A stretch of 64,000 nt of DNA from contig JADWOT020000006.1 in NCBI GenBank assembly GCA_036345935.2, positions 2,605,493-2,669,492 on the forward strand, written 5' to 3'. The notes under the pieces are model-generated. The model was given only the letters and a program-made list of their open reading frames with translations, did no database searches and was not told the DNA's origin. Numbering within the stretch: the stretch's first letter is position 1; the number at the start of each line of letters is the position of its first letter. Origin of the DNA: Taenia hydatigena (Eukaryota > Platyhelminthes > Cestoda > Cyclophyllidea > Taeniidae). Shown piece by piece: positions 1 through 15,400 of the stretch. The position numbers and the translations under genes were made by a program.

Positions 1-431
1 ATAAAACACGAGAAGGTACTTCAGCTGGAAAGGAAAGGAATCAAGCCAAAATAAAATAAGCTAAAGCAGCATTTTATTATCCAACGTTGTACTCAATTTA
101 TGCCTCCCATTTCCTTTGTCTTGAAGATGGGACGGGACTAAGTTTCACGCTTAGTAGCTGCGACCAGAAGCCTCCATTTACCGTGCAATAAAATCTCAAA
201 AAACTCCATTTAAATTTTTAAAGGTAGTTTAAAGTGGAGTCCGAGCACCGAACTATTGTAACTCCCGGCTGCTCGCGTCAACTCAGGCAATAATAATTTG
301 CCAGATGTAATTTACTTTAAGCAGTAAGGGAAAACTACTGCAAATCACAGATACAAAAAAGAAGGAGAAAACAAACTTGAGGCCGCTAATTTTGCAAAAG
401 CGTAATTATGTGACCTTTCGCCTCAAAAGGG
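1..431. other. Non-coding; 3' flank of the minus-strand gene
   Basis: No gene is seen. On the minus strand this is the 3' untranslated and flanking region of the coiled-coil gene. A reverse-complement AATAAA at 73-78 lies about 355 bases after its stop codon. Confidence 0.4.
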
Positions 432-3400
432 TCAAACCGCACCATCCCAATTGAGTAACAACACACAAAAGAGCAAGCCTCCACATTTTGCTAGAATAGC
501 GGGTGGTAGATTGTTTGGTTTACCGGTGAAGGCCTTGCGACGAGGTTGAGACCGCTCAAAAGCTCTGATGAACTCGACGTACATCTTCTCCACATCCAGC
601 GGATTAGGCACTTTCGTTGATTTAGCTGGTTTCATTTGCAGAACATCCGTATTGGGCTTGCGTGTTGTGGAGACAATTTTACAGCAAGGCGACATCCTTG
701 ATCGCGATAGGTTACGTGGGTGCGCCGATGAATTGGAGGAGAGTGGAGACGAGTTGACAGTGGAGCGACACGATGCGTTGGTTAGGGTCTCAGATTTGGA
801 AGATGTAACGTCGGTGCAACTGTTTGCTGGGGAAGAGTTTCCCTCCAGGCTCAAAAGAAGTGTCTGGTGAAGGAAGAGATAAGGCAAAAGCGATTTAACC
901 ACTTGGCGGAAGCGAGCTTGATTGAGGTTAGTCGATTACAACAGGATTCCTTGTTCCGTAAAATTAATTCACATTTACTGCTTTCAGGGACGTCTCACAC
1001 CAGATGGATGCGTGCACTTCCGGCCAAGTGGCAGTAGCCTGTTCAGGCTTTCACCTCCTCTCTGGCCTCGGTTCAGATTGCGCACGTGACTGTCCCATTC
1101 AAGACTGCTAGCATGTGATCCTCTGACGGCCTTGCCTTGCTCCAGTCTCACACATTTTAAAGCATGCCGCAAGCAAACTAAGTTTAAAAGCGGGATTCCC
1201 ACTGTCTGAGGACAAATGAATATTTTTTTTTCTAGTTCTTGCTTTGTTGTCCCGACACTTCACAGCTGTGGTGGCTGGGTTTTCCAAGGATACGCTTCAC
1301 TGATAGAAGTGCTACAATCGTAGTTGCCTGTAATTTTCATAGCTAATCCACAGAATTTATGGCAACTAGCAACGCTTTACCAAATCCACAGGGGACTTTG
1401 CATTTAAAATTCACTACAACAAAACGTCTTTTAGCGTACTTGTAGCCCTTGCAAAGCGGTAATCTCTTGCACTACCAAAGGATTAACAACAACAGCCAAA
1501 AAGGGTTCGCAAATTTCACTGGCTAAAAGTAAGCATTGCCTTTGAATTAAATTACTCAATTTAAGTTTACTTCAATTTCGGGGAAGAGATTTCCCCACCA
1601 GTAGTTTGGCTGTGCTTTAATGATAACTACGGCGCCAAATTTACACACATACAAGGTCTTTTAATGTAGCGAAGCGAAATTCGAGACAAACAGTAAATGG
1701 CAAATGCAAAGTTCAAAGTCACTTTCGGACCTATGACCTTATGCAATGAGCTGACAGACCAACGCTAAAGTTTGGGCCCAATGGAGGCTAAAAGTGTGGC
1801 GCCATTGCATTTCACCAACAAGTAGGGATGAGGAAGTGGTTGGTGTTAAGTAATTCTATTTTGCAAGTGGCTGTCAAATCTTAAGAAAAGGCTATAATAG
1901 TCGTATTGGGGGCCATAAGAGAAATATGGAGGATAAGAATAATAAACCAAATGCCCTCCTTGCACTTTAAATTGGAAATCCCCCCAAGGGTCTATTTTGA
2001 AGCAGTGTGAGACCTTTTGTTGCCTCAAAAGGGAGAAAACGTGAGTCCCGTTCAATCCTATTGTCCAGTCTAGGCATTTTCTCAAACAGGGCGTTTTCTA
2101 GCGCACCTTCCAGTTGTATCGTATCGAGGTGATCAATTAGCGGGTTTTCAACAATGACCTCGAAATGCATGATTCCCTTAATTCCCGGTTGAAGTGGAGG
2201 TCGGATTTATAGTAGGTATAAATGAATCCACCCATTTTAAACAATGCTAAGAGTTCTCAATTCACTTTAAGCAATCTTAACGCGCCTCTCTTTGTCACTA
2301 TCAAGAATACAGGAACTGCTTCCACTTGAAGTGATTAATCGCCGGAATCGCGTATTTTAGCAGGTTCTGGGCAGCACACACGAAGCAGTTGCTTTTGAGG
2401 CTATAAACCTGGGTTAAAATCGAGTTTGTCCACCAAGCTCAACAAAAAATTTGTGGACGGTGAAGTAGTCGAAAACAATAAAAAGTGCCGTACTTTACAA
2501 GGACTTCATCCACACCACCGCATGCATTTTACAGGTTGCAACAAAGTCATGGTATCTTATTATTACCGAAAATTAGAAGATTTTTTCGGTCATCTCGCAC
2601 CTCAAGAGGTAAGAAGTAGTGACGACTAGGAACCCTGATTCCCCCTCCAGCCTCTTGGTAGCATCGACACGTGAGCTTAACTGGCCCCAGGGGAACGGGG
2701 CTTTGGCGAAAAAAGGAATCATCATAGAACTTTCCATCCTAAATATAGGAAAGGAGAACGGGACCACAAAAAGGCAACGAACACAGCGAACTGAACACCA
2801 CGAATGCGTAGCATGCATTCTGTAAATAATATAAATCACTTCACCTCACCTCAACACCACATGGCAAGTGTGCTGAGCACCAAAAAAGTCGATTTGTGTT
2901 TCCAAAATAGCATTCAATGATGTCTTCAAAATTACATTAAATCATCTCCTCAAATGAAAAGATTTCGCTAGAATGCGTTTAAATCTGCAAGTAAACTTCC
3001 ACCATTAATCATTAGTACCAGATTTCCCTAAATGTCAATTTTGAAAGTCAAAGCTACGAGTTTTTGGCATTGCAGAAGTGCGTCATCACACAAATTTGCC
3101 TTTAAATCTTTCAGTGTTGGATGTGCGTCAACGCGGGCAACTGGGAACATCTTGTTGTGTTTTTTCTCTTAAGACCAAATAAAATTGTGTCTCTACAACC
3201 TTTACAGATTTTTGTTTACACAAGCGCCATCAAGAGTAATTGGAGCAGCATCAAAGTTCGCAATTATCGACTGACAACAGCACCGCAAAGTGACCTCCAC
3301 TGAACTTGTCATGATCGTTAATCTGCGCACTTTACCCGCGCTTTATAAAACAATTGCCAGTCAAAGCTATTGTCAATTCAAGGGTGAAAATGCAGCCTGC

Positions 3401-6400
3401 CCCGGTGTGGCTGACTCTCGGCCTCCTCTTTCTGCATCAGGCTTGGGGAAAGGCGGACAAGCACGAAATGCTGGCTTATCGTCCCGGTGCAATAACTAAA
3501 GTGACAATCGAGACAATTTCACAATCCAAGGCCTTCGAGGATGGGGAAGGATGCAGCAGATGCAATTCTTGTCGAATGAAAAAAAATAGGAATCAATGTG
3601 TCAGAGACCAGTTCGCTTTTGAGCCAACGTATAGAAGTAGGGTTTACACACGAGCCGAGGATTTAGAGGAAGAACTTGCACGACGTGAAGCGGATGAGGA
3701 AATGGAAGAGCTCGAGGCCGAAATCGAGGCGAGGGAGAGGAAGGAAGATGAAAAGGAGAAGCGAATGAAGAGGATCAATCGAATACAAATTCGAATAAAG
3801 TAATATCACTTATTTCAGTTGCTTTTGTTCCCCGTAATTATTCAGTTCCAATCAGTAATAAAAAAAGATGGCACCCTCTTTTTTTAATGCTCGAAGCCTT
3901 TTAACCTGCCATAGGAGTGGAGTGAACGAATAATTCAAGCGTAAGTTCTAACAAAAAATACTGAAAAGCAGACTAGATTTATTTTAAAGATAGGAACAGT
4001 CAGTAACATGTAAATGGACGATTCGATGCCAAATGAATGCTGAATGGGCCTTTTGCGTGATGCCTTCAGTCGCTATTAGATACTAAATAAATCGGTTGAA
4101 TGCTAGGACAAAAATTGTTACTGGCTGTGTGACAGACTCACCAACGGAAGAAGGGCTGGTATCCTAGGCCCAATGATAAAAGGCGTCCAGTTTAGGAGAC
4201 TCCTTAATCCCCAATAAGTATTTAGTAAAAACTCGAAGAAATGATTCCTCATTGTGTTGGAGGGAGTCAAGCGCAACCCAGACAGTCGACTGGCTTGTAT
4301 ACAGTTAGCAGTGAAACGAAAAGGAGGAATGCAGTTGGCACAAAGCGCTCGGAAACAGGCTGATACTATCTTCTGCTTTCTGACGAACGTTTTTTTCCTG
4401 CTACAAAATGCGCTTGCTACAAAACATCCTCCTGCCTGAAGCAATGCTCCACAAATTGATCTCATTGATGCGATTTGGAGCAGAATACAACAAACTACAT
4501 CAAAGTACCCACGACATTGTCAATGATGATGCAAAACTGGAAGTCTTCTAGTTCCGACTAGAAGTGACTCCCTCCTGCCCCCACATTTTTTACATTCTCG
4601 TGCTTTGAAAAAATGCACACTTGACTTTGCTAATAGTAGTAGCGGTTATTTATGAAGAAAATCCCTTATCGTCGATAAATTTTAAAGCACAGTAGACGAT
4701 TTGCGCAACTCGTCCATTGGCCCAAAGCCAACGCTGTGGCGCTGCAGACGGGCATCAAGCTCTGGCTTGTGCATCGACGGAAAAGAGCGACAAGCCTGCA
4801 GCCTGTCGATGTGTCTGTTGCTATTTGCCTTCTCAAGCTCCTGATTGCCCATCAAAAGTTTTCATTGGGGCAAAGAAAAGCTAAATCTAATTCGACTGTT
4901 GTTGTGTATGCAGGAATGGTCGGCTGGATTTAATTATTACGATTGCAAAATACGAACACGCGAACCCCCAACAATGGGATGAATGAATGAATGAATGAAG
5001 GCGGGAATGTAGGAGTGGGTGGATGTATAAAATTACGCAATTCCAATTGGATGAATGGATACTACACTCATTGCAGTGATAAATACAGAATCTGTTCATT
5101 CTGAGCAATACTTTTGTTTTAATGCACCAAGACTACAAAGACGAAAGTAATTGACTGGTTAATTCAACAGAAAGGTGGGGCGTCTTGATCAAACGAATTA
5201 ATCTTAGCACGTAATCGGAATCCTTTAGGAAAATAGGCGGGTGCGGCCCATGAAAGGCATTCATTTTACTGTTTGAAATTCAGTCAACCCACCCGCTACA
5301 TGTCACAGGTGTGAACGTCAACAAGTAGATGAACACTCAAGTCAACTTACAGATTCCGAGAGACTCAAGCCCTGCTCAAAGAGCATTTTCAGTTCGCGAA
5401 GCGTCTGCTTTTTCGACAAATAGGCCGCTTTGGCTACTTTCAGTTTTTTGGATTCCTCTTTGAATAGCTCGATAAACCTCTGTTTCATAGCTTCGCCAGT
5501 TTCAACCGGAAGACGTCCGGATTCATTTACTATCGCCTTCACAGGGAACGACACTTCTGTCAAGGAGCTTTCACTGAGAAGATCATTCTTTGAAGGACAA
5601 TCTTGAATCTTTGAGGAGGCTACGTCTACCGCCGGGACTGATTCGGGTGGAATGTCTTGATCCTCAATGACTTGATCGAATGCATCTCCTGGACGAATGC
5701 CTTGTTCGTTTACTTCCTCACCAAGTAATCCATCTCTACAGCCAACTTCTTCCAAATGCATCGGGAGGCTGGGGGTATCCTCTTTACCTTCGCCTTGACA
5801 AAAATTATCCACTTCCGATGTGGTCAACCGCTCACGAACCCCTTCCAAATGATATGTAGCATCGCCATCTTCCAATTGATCGTTCGAAATGCTCTTCTGA
5901 ACTTGAGATTCAATTGAAGCATGTTCGTCATGCGCCTTGTGATCACCAGTCTAAAAGAGTTCCATTTAAAAAAAGTGCAGTCATTGCGTAAAACCATCGA
6001 ACTCACAACCCATCACTGCTCGAGCAGTCGTTCCCATCAATGCAGAGAAGAGAACAGGGAAATTTGATTAATTCCTCGCCAAATTAATTAAGACAGCACT
6101 AAAAATGAGGAAGGGAAGGAAAGCACTAATAGGAGAAAAAATTGAATGGCTCGAGAAACGCAGATTTCTGTATTCAATGTTTGTCTATTTCGCCTAGGCT
6201 GCCTGATCATATCAGTGGGATAATATGGAGGTAGTCAATTTAGATGCTGTTTTAAATCTTCATCATTAAAGACACGGATTGCCATAGGTTGATCGGGAAC
6301 AAATGTCAAACTGACTGACAGACTAAGATTGGAAAATCAGAGTAGCTTGTATGCATTATTCTGGCGATAGGAGTGTCAGATTTTCCCGTCAATGATGTCA

Positions 6401-9400
6401 GTGCCTCACTCGAATGAGCCTCCACACCTTCCCAAGTGCATCAGAAGTCATGGACATAAAATATGAGAAATGTGCCAAGAAGAATGCATTATGTTTTGAA
6501 CACTCGGCGACACCGAAGCAGAAAAATGACAGGTTAATACAAAAAATACCGGTACACATAATGACCTGTTTGACGTTTTTTGGGGAAAAAAAGACAACTA
6601 AATAACCTGTATGTAGGGTCGTAAACGGGTTCTAAACAGAGACGCCATTTCCATATTCAACGAGCCATCGATGATGCCCCGACACTAAAGCACCCTAGCA
6701 AGAGGAGGAATTAAGTTGCTTTTTTTCCTAAGGACAGAGCAAATAAATTAGAGGGCAGAGAGGTAATAAAAGATGGGTGATTCCTCAAGTAGTACAGAAG
6801 AAGTACCCCAAAACAGGCCAAAGTATTAAAAGGAGGAGCGCTAATTTATGCCAAATAAGGCAAAAAAATAAAGAGGAAAGAGAAGAAAGTGTAATCAGTA
6901 GCACGCATCCTCCTCCTCCTCCTCCTCCTTCATTTCTTGGGGTCTCAATTACAGAGCGCAGTTCAACCGGTGACAAAGAAAAAAAGAGGCGAGAGAGAGG
7001 AATGACATCGCAGGTAATAATTTGAACACTTATTGTTTTTACTTTGGATTTAAAGGATGAACTGGAGCCTGTTGTGCTAATTTTTAATTTATTAAATGAA
7101 GATAGGCCAGATTTTATTTGTGTTGCAATTTCCACGGCTTCTAAAGTCAGTAAATCATGATTCTCTAGGCCAATTTAGTTGGTTAGACAACCCAAAATGC
7201 CATTTTATGACTGTCAACAAAATTTACAATAGACTCGTTTTAAAGTTATGTAGGTAACAAAATCACAAGAGTCTTTCCGGTTAATAGGAACTTTTAATTC
7301 TCCGTGTTTAAAAGAGATACTATTCTGACAGCCCCACACGCAGCAGTGAGGCCGAACCACTCGCCGTTAATCAGGACGGCAGGCAGCAATAGTACTCCCT
7401 GCCAGCGTGGTAGGGCGCGCAGTGCTGAGCCAAGTTTCTCCTCCACATGGAAGCCATGCTAAGTTTGTGGACACATACTTGAGTAGCACTGTAATGGTGG
7501 TAATTCAGTGGCTTCAGGCTGTGCCTCTACCCTGGGGCATGGCCTTCAAGGCATGCCAACAGAATTCTAGTTCTTCTGAAAAGACGTGGAGTGGTCTATC
7601 AGTGACGATCTTGACAGTTGTGGCCTCATTTCTCAACTGCTGCGTGGGACGCCTGGTGAAGGTGTTGTGTAAGGAGGTTACACAGGAGACAAAGCTCTCC
7701 ACCGGGAACGCTGAAAACGCAACCATTGTCCAGCATTTGCATGGGCATAAATTTTGGTCCACATTAAAAATGGCCCACGACGGTTTATTCATGTTGCTGT
7801 CTTCCAGACACTAGTTAAATGCTGACAAGTGTATAAATATGCCAGAAGACCGCCTCGACACTAGTTCTTATCTAAACTGCAAAGAAAATGTCACAGCTCT
7901 GTTTGAACACCTCGAGTAGCAACGCAGTTTATCACAACATGGACAAAAGGACAGTGAAGCGTTTAAATACGCAGCAGTAATGTTGCCTTTAATCTTGCCA
8001 AAGGAAAATGGAAGAATAAATTGTGTTTTAAATAATGTTTTAGTTTAAAAAGATTATAAGTAAACGCTAAGCAGTCCACTGTGAGACAAACCAAAACAAG
8101 TCAGAAAGGCAATGCCTATTTTATAAGACCGACATTTATGACCCAACTAAGCTATATTGATGATAAATGAGCAGCTTTAAAGTGATAGTCAAAGCCTTTC
8201 CTTTGCTCCTAACTTTGATTTGAAATTATATCTTACTCTCCAAGGTTGGGCAGTATTTTGTAAGCACGCAAGAAATTTCTACCTCTTCTGCAATGAGAGT
8301 CACAACGTCATCCGACTGTGATTGGTGCTCCTCTTGCTTCTGCTCTGGAAGATCAGGATGACGATAAAGATACTGCCAATTGGAGTGGTCAGTGTTATCA
8401 GGCAGCTCTTCATCTCGTAGTGGTGTACTACAGCAGTTTGGAGAGGACGGGTGGTCCAGACTAGCGTCGCCCTCACCGACAGCCGTTGACTCTTTTGAAG
8501 GGAGGTAAAAATCCAGTGACAAGTCGTCCTAGCCGAAAAAAACGCTTTCCCCATGCAAGCAACCGTTTGAGAGACCATAGTGGCAAAATAATCGCTTTAA
8601 ATTATTAGATTTCCAGGGATCCTTAAATCGTCGGCAAAGTGGACCGGAGGTATAAGGGATTTTAGATGCTAGAGAAGCATTTCTACAAGAAATAATCAAC
8701 ATGCTACTTTGGTTTTGTATCTTTCATTGCAGTCTTCTCAAAATTACTGTCATTTTAAGTTCCCATAACACAATAGCTGAGCTTAACCTGGTAAGTGTGA
8801 TTTAGGTTTGCCCGCTTGACGAATCAGTGTTGACAAGAGTTGGAAAACAAAATGCTTTTAAAATGTGCTTCCGATTATAAGTAATGCTATCAATGATCAA
8901 GTAAATGGGTGCAAACTTATCAAAAATGACTTACAGTAACATTATCAGGGATGCCATAGACAATAACGGATGAAGAGGACTATCAATTTGTTGTTTCCTT
9001 CCTCCACCTACTAACAACAAGTCTATGCTGGCTGACTTGGTGAAAAGGTTGTTTTGCAATGGTAACGTTAGGTGCACGAATATATCATTCGTTGGGTATT
9101 CCCATGCAACCCAACACCACGCGATTCCAAAGCAGGTACCACTCCATCCCCAAAAGGCTAGACCTGTTGATAGCCGAACAATTATGATTTAGATCCACCT
9201 ACTCAGTGTGCTACAACTCGAAGAGTGTCCCAAAAACATTTTTTTCCTTCTGAAAAGCGGTTGCAACTAGTCCATTAGCAGGAAACAAGACAAGACCTCG
9301 TAATGTTGTCTCATAACTCATCAATGCGAGGCTCTCCACCTTGCTTCCCTCGTACTGCTCCGTGCGAATAAATGTCACCTTTTCTTGACATCACATAATC

Positions 9401-12400
9401 CCATACGCAACAGAAGAAGCAGTTGGAAGACACACGAGTTAGAAACGAAGACAGCAGTGACTGGACTTTTTCACATCAAGCATCTGTCTCGTTGAGACAA
9501 ATAAATTTTTTATTTTGAGAAACTTTTCGTTAGCATTTGGTGTTTTTTCCCAAAAAAAAGGCAGGGAATCAGTTGGCTAGCTAATAAAAATTATCAATGC
9601 CTATAAAAAACATAACTCCTGTAGGATTTGTAATCGCCTTCATTGAGATGGCTGACACAAGGGAAGGGGTACCGAGGGATCACACCGAACAAAAAAGTGT
9701 GCAATAAAGGCACCATTACGTCTTTTAAGATGACTTGAGGTGCCTGATAAAGCGGCTTGAGCTAAATGAAGCTTTTAACTTCCAATAAAAATTGAGTTTA
9801 CCAAACTAAGTCGTTAAATAGGCTTTTCGTGCTTTATTAAGAGAGAGCGATAGTTCTCACAGGTCAAATTTTAACTACAATGCCACACAAGTAGATACAA
9901 AAAGCCCAAACCCTCAAAAATCTCTCCCCGCAAGAAAAAGGGGTAGACAAAAAAGGCGCTTCTCCTACTAGAGAGATCGGACGAAGTGGCTTTGCACACA
10001 ACAGCGCTACATGACTGACAGGTAGACACGAGTGCAGTACAATACTACAAGAGGGCTATAAAAGGTGTTGGGAAAGTTATTGCAGCTGCAAAACACTACT
10101 GCTCCTGATCACTTTCTGCCCGGAAAAAAAGTGCGCGTTCATTCGGTGGCGCAAAGTCTCCGGATGACTCACGGTAAATCCGACTGACACGAACCTGACA
10201 TTTTTCGACTGTTGTACCTAAGGCCTCTCTCTTTGCCTGCACGCGTCCCTCGCTCTCGAATATTCGCCTAGTTGTGGTCGTGATGAACAGAAGGACATGC
10301 GGAAAATTGTAGCTAAGTTCCAACCATTAGGAAAGACCGCCGGCATTTAGCTTACTCTTTATACTGCTTTCCGTCTAGCACCTCCATTCCAAGGGGAAGC
10401 TAGTAACACCCCTACACGCAAACAGCCAAGAATTTAATGTTTAAAACACGAGTTTAGCGAGTGGATTTTGCGAGCTAGAAACAACAGTCTGAGAAGGGAG
10501 CAGCAACCTGGCGTCACAGCAGAATCATAGAACAAGCGGCCTACAGCGGTTCGCTCTTCTCTGAGACTCTGGTAGTAAATGTGTGTTGAGCTAACGGAAC
10601 GCTCAGATTTAGCGAAAATTCCATAAAAAGGATATTATTTCTATTAATTTTTATGAAAAATATAAGGTGCGTTCAAATCAAAGTGGAAATTAAAAAGACA
10701 GCGAATTGCGAGAAGTTCAAACTGCACTTGCACGGAAATGTTTGTAGGCAATGCCATTTATCATTACAACAGGAAGCTTGGCAGCAACTCAGAACGAGGC
10801 AGGTACTGAAATGTCACTGTGCTGTGGGCAGGGCACAAAACCACCACCATAGACATTGCATCTTCGTTTAGAGAAAGTTTAACTCATCACAATACACTGT
10901 TCCATACACGAATAGCCACCTCCATTAATGGTTGATATTTTGAGTAAAGAAGAAGAACACAATAACAGACCACCCTTTCATCTAGACGTTCCAATAGGAC
11001 ACAGGCCAGCTGTGAGTTCCACTTACACAAAACGCTTTGGCTTCGAAAGTCAACAACAAGCCTGGTATCAGCCACGTCTACTTCCACTTTCTCCTTGTTA
11101 AGATGCCCCCTCGCATCCGGTCATGTAATTGTCCAATACTAATGTTAGGAAAAGTGGTTGCTATTATTTAGAAAGGCGTCAAGGAGGTGTGAAGAATGAA
11201 AAGCAAAAGATGGTAGCATCATTCAGATTGGTAAATCTGACAAACCCAAATCACAGCTGCCAACTTCAACCGTCATTTCACACTACACAAGATTTTGAGG
11301 TAAGAGGAAGACATTAGAGAGCACAATAAAGTCGCCTATATTTACTGACGCTAACTTCGTTTCTTTCATGCCAGCAAACAATTACGTGCAGCTTATAAGT
11401 TCTTGAAAGTCTCATTACGGTCAGGTAAATTGAAAACCGCACGAATTCTCTTTCCGCCATCTGGTATGTGGCCTGCGTAACGGTTCACAGACAAAATTTC
11501 ACGTTAGCACACAAATTCCCTTGACAAAATTCACTTCGACTGAACCGACTAAATTTAGTGCATTCAACTTGGTTTTAAGTTTCCAGCCAAAAAAAGATCC
11601 ACTTCGAAAGTTGGTTGGATTTAGCAACTAGATTTTAACCCTGTCTGGCTGATTCATTCTTGCCTATTTTAAAATGCCACTACCCAATTCCCCATTGATG
11701 CTGCCTAGTCGCCAATAAGATTGGTTGAAAGAAGTCAAAACATGCTACTTCTTTAAATAAGCGTATTTAATCAATGTAGATCCAACCTCAGCAATGTTGG
11801 ATCGTCAAGACTGGAAGGAGGCAAAAATCAAACGAATTACATGTTCCCATTTGTAAAGCAGTAACCAGCATTGCTGTCTTCCCTTTTTCCAAATTTAGAT
11901 TGTTGTCCCTCGTCCGCATCACCTTCCATGTTTGCCAATGAGAAAGAGAAGGGTAACAGCGATAAAAATATGTTTTTGATTAAGAATCCTTTCATCAGTC
12001 CCCATTTCTTCCTGTAAAGTACTAGAACTGTCTCTTTTCATGCAAAGAAATGAGATAGCTTTGTGATAGAATCAAAAAACAACGATGATATTAACTATTC
12101 CTTTCACTAATGAAATCCCCAAGCCAAGATACTGTTGAAGTTAGCGACTGCCATAGATGCACAAGAGTTCACAATGTCGGTAATAAAATTGGTTAAATTG
12201 AGCATCTGAAGTGGTAGCCAAGTACTTTATGCCTGTGATTTTTCGAGCCTGATTCATTTGTGTGGTAAAATAGCTCGTGAATTGCACGCTCAATTGCCCA
12301 TAAGTGCATGCGGGCGAGCTCCACATCTAGCTGACATGATACCGCCATTTGCTTGTCATTCATTCCCAGCACTTTTGAAGCAATTGATGTCATAAAAGTG

Positions 12401-15400
12401 AAAACCGTTGCCAGAGGTGAATGCATTTCACACAAAGTGGTTGAAGGGTTTGGGAAAGATGTAATCCTTTTGACACACACACATCCGCACACACACACTA
12501 CAATTAGGCCCCAGGGACTGTTTCACTCAGGCCTGATTGCAAGCTATAGATCTATCACATGCAAACAATATTCTGCCATGGTTATTGGGCAGGTGGCCGA
12601 ACTAGGCCTGGTTCGCTAAATAGGCGTCCAATTTCGAGTCAAAAACTAGCTTAACCGTACATATATATGCAATAGAACGCCAGCTGAACTGTTGACAAAC
12701 ACAACTTTATTGTCTTGACGGCAGTGAGTTTGCGTCAGATTGTAACAAAGAAGGCTAGAGATAGGAGAGAAACGTTTTCATGACTTTTGGCTCAAACATG
12801 CGCATCAACGTTAGCGGGAAGTGGCTCCGAGTCTGTATAACGCAAAAAAAGTTTCAAACCCTGCTTCTAGTAGTTTTAGCAGCGTTTTATTCAAAGCAAT
12901 TTGTCCATCTGTTTTCGAAGCTCTTCCCAAATCCTTCCAGTGCTATATCCCCAAGACCAGTGCCACCACATCTCTGAAGTCCTGCTACTACGCTAGCTTT
13001 TCAGCCTCCATGGCTTACACTTCACTTTTGACGATATGACCGAAAGGCTATGCCCATTGCCTCTTAGTCCTTCCACAGAGCTCATTGCCTTCATGCTAAG
13101 CAAGTACGACGCAAGTGGCAAAACGTCCCAACTTCGTTGGCTGTTTAACAAATCTTGGCGCTGCTATGAATGGGTAAATCCGTAGTCTCAAAGCTATTCA
13201 TATCGTGGTCTAAAGACGTGATATCAATTTCACTGCCATAGCTTCTTGACCCTTTAAAAAGAGCTAAAGTGCTACAATTGGCCCAAGGCTTCAAAGTGTA
13301 TGCTTGAAACAGGAAGAATGCAATTCCCAAGGAACGAAAATGTTGAAAGCATTTTTACTTTCATGCCTTATGAAATACGAAATTCGTCATTCAATAATTA
13401 GAAATTTTGACGTCTAACTAGGCATTAGCACTGTAGGTGACTCCAGAACCAATTAGTGCGACGCCCTATTTTTGCAATTTAATGGAGGTTTGGCGTAAAA
13501 AAAGGAGGACCGAAACGTGACTTTTGTTTGAAGGAGATAAAGGCAGCATTATTGCGTCATTTTAATCCTCCTAACTGCCTAGTTCATCACTTGTACATTA
13601 TCAAAATGATCCAATTAAGCAAAAAAGTGACCAAATTCGCGTGTGGGTATGTGTGCGCATGCTCGCCTTAATAGGAGCGTCTGACATTTTCGACTACGCC
13701 AAAGCATGATGAGAAAATAACTGAACTCACCCTTTATGGCGATATCGCCTGCATTTCCCAGGTCGAGAGATGCATGTGGAGTCAAATTAAGATCCCCCTT
13801 GGCAAAAAAACTCTCATTTGTGGCATATGGATTCTCACGGCGATGATGATCGAATGGCGGTGCGGCTGCAGATGTGTTGAAGTCGACATTTGTGGCCACC
13901 TCGTCGATCTACAAGTAACAGTAAAAAGCAGTCGTAAAATGCAATGCAGCACATTTATATTACTACCAACTGTGCAATACTGATATGGCATTCCATCTAC
14001 ACCACTTTTCATAGCTTTATGATCGACCTCTAGAGTGCAACGAAATCTTGCTTTTCTATGATTTAATTACGTGAGCTCTTCAATCACCGCCCTGGAGTCC
14101 CGATCGCTGAGGTTTTCGTTGATAGCACATCAAGTCTTTCTGTGAGTTTACAGCGAAATCCTTTCCAAACGTACACACCTTAATAGCATTTACAAGGGAG
14201 AATTGGGCTCTGTGTAACATCTTAAAGGTCAACTAGAATGCCATACCGCTGCAATCAGGCACCATTAACCTACTACAAAGATCAGGATCACCTTCGAAGG
14301 AGGTCTGTTCTAAAGTATTTTCAAAAACACCCTAGAACCATGTAAATGCACCATTTGGCAATGTTCCCAGAAAGTGATGCCAAGAAAGTAGCTTCATGGT
14401 ATTCAATAAATCGTTTGGAATTAACAAAGTGAACAAACTCTTGACTGCAGAGTTGAAACTTACTCCGTGAATGATAATCCGCTAAAAGGTAGCCGTTTCC
14501 TCATAATGGTACGCACAAAAATAATATTTAACCACTCAAATAAGATAAAATATCCATAAAATGGTTTGAAACAAAAAAGTATGGCAAAAATGGGCAATTC
14601 CCACAAATTGCGAGAGATTTATATTGTCGAAGGTAAGCATTCATTTTAATCAAATTGTGTCTGCTGTGGACAAGAAACATTCGATAAATATGGTTTAAAC
14701 AACCCTCAGTACCACTCAAAATGGTTCGTTCCACTGTTGTTAGTTTTCCGCCGAAGCATTTCACCCAAAGTAATTAATTCTTAACGGACCCTGAGTGCAG
14801 CCGAAATTGGGCTGTATAATGTAAGTTTTAAAGTAATCTGAAAGATCATAAAATCCAAACTAGTAGAACACCGATAACACCTGCTGACAGTTTCATTGGC
14901 TGTTTTGCGATTAACTTGTACTGCTTTATGAACGCGCTTTTAGTGGCTGTTCATTAGGGCTTGTCAAAATGTAATACTACTGGTAACACTTCAGTAATGC
15001 ACTAAATATAGAACCCCTTTAATTGCTATTCTTTAAATTCACGAAATGATTGCAGCCTTTGGTTACGCAGCTCAGCGTTTATCACACAAAAAAGAATATT
15101 ATGACAACTTTTAGCTCATGGGAACTTTATTTCCATACTGAGCTTACGACACACCTTCTACCCATGAACTGTGTATGACAATTTCCCATGCGTGCAATCC
15201 GGACAAAATTTTCAGTGATGTTTGTTCTAGGATGACAATTAGTGCAACAAGCCAGCCTTTTAGGCAGCCTAGATGGGAAAAACTCGACGTCACAAGCTTT
15301 TGAATGTCTCTTTTGAGCTTTTCATTCAAGGAATTTTAAAATGTCAATGCCAGAATTTTGGGGTCCCCAATACAACAAAAGTAATGCCGTTTACTAAGTG

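Larger units (their letters stand above)
864..5350 (-). other. Last intron of the coiled-coil gene, hosting a nested gene
   Basis: This 4.5-kb intron is bounded by GTAAGT at 5350-5345 and an acceptor CAG at 866-864 (minus strand). Apart from the nested plus-strand gene at 3390-3803 it shows only scattered chance reading frames and a short GAAT tetranucleotide run at 4979-5000. Confidence 0.5.

Noticed and set aside
10096..10323. Minus-strand frame as an exon of the coiled-coil gene
   Set aside because: Possible splice sites exist, but the entry phase does not match the neighbouring exons and the composition is not convincing.
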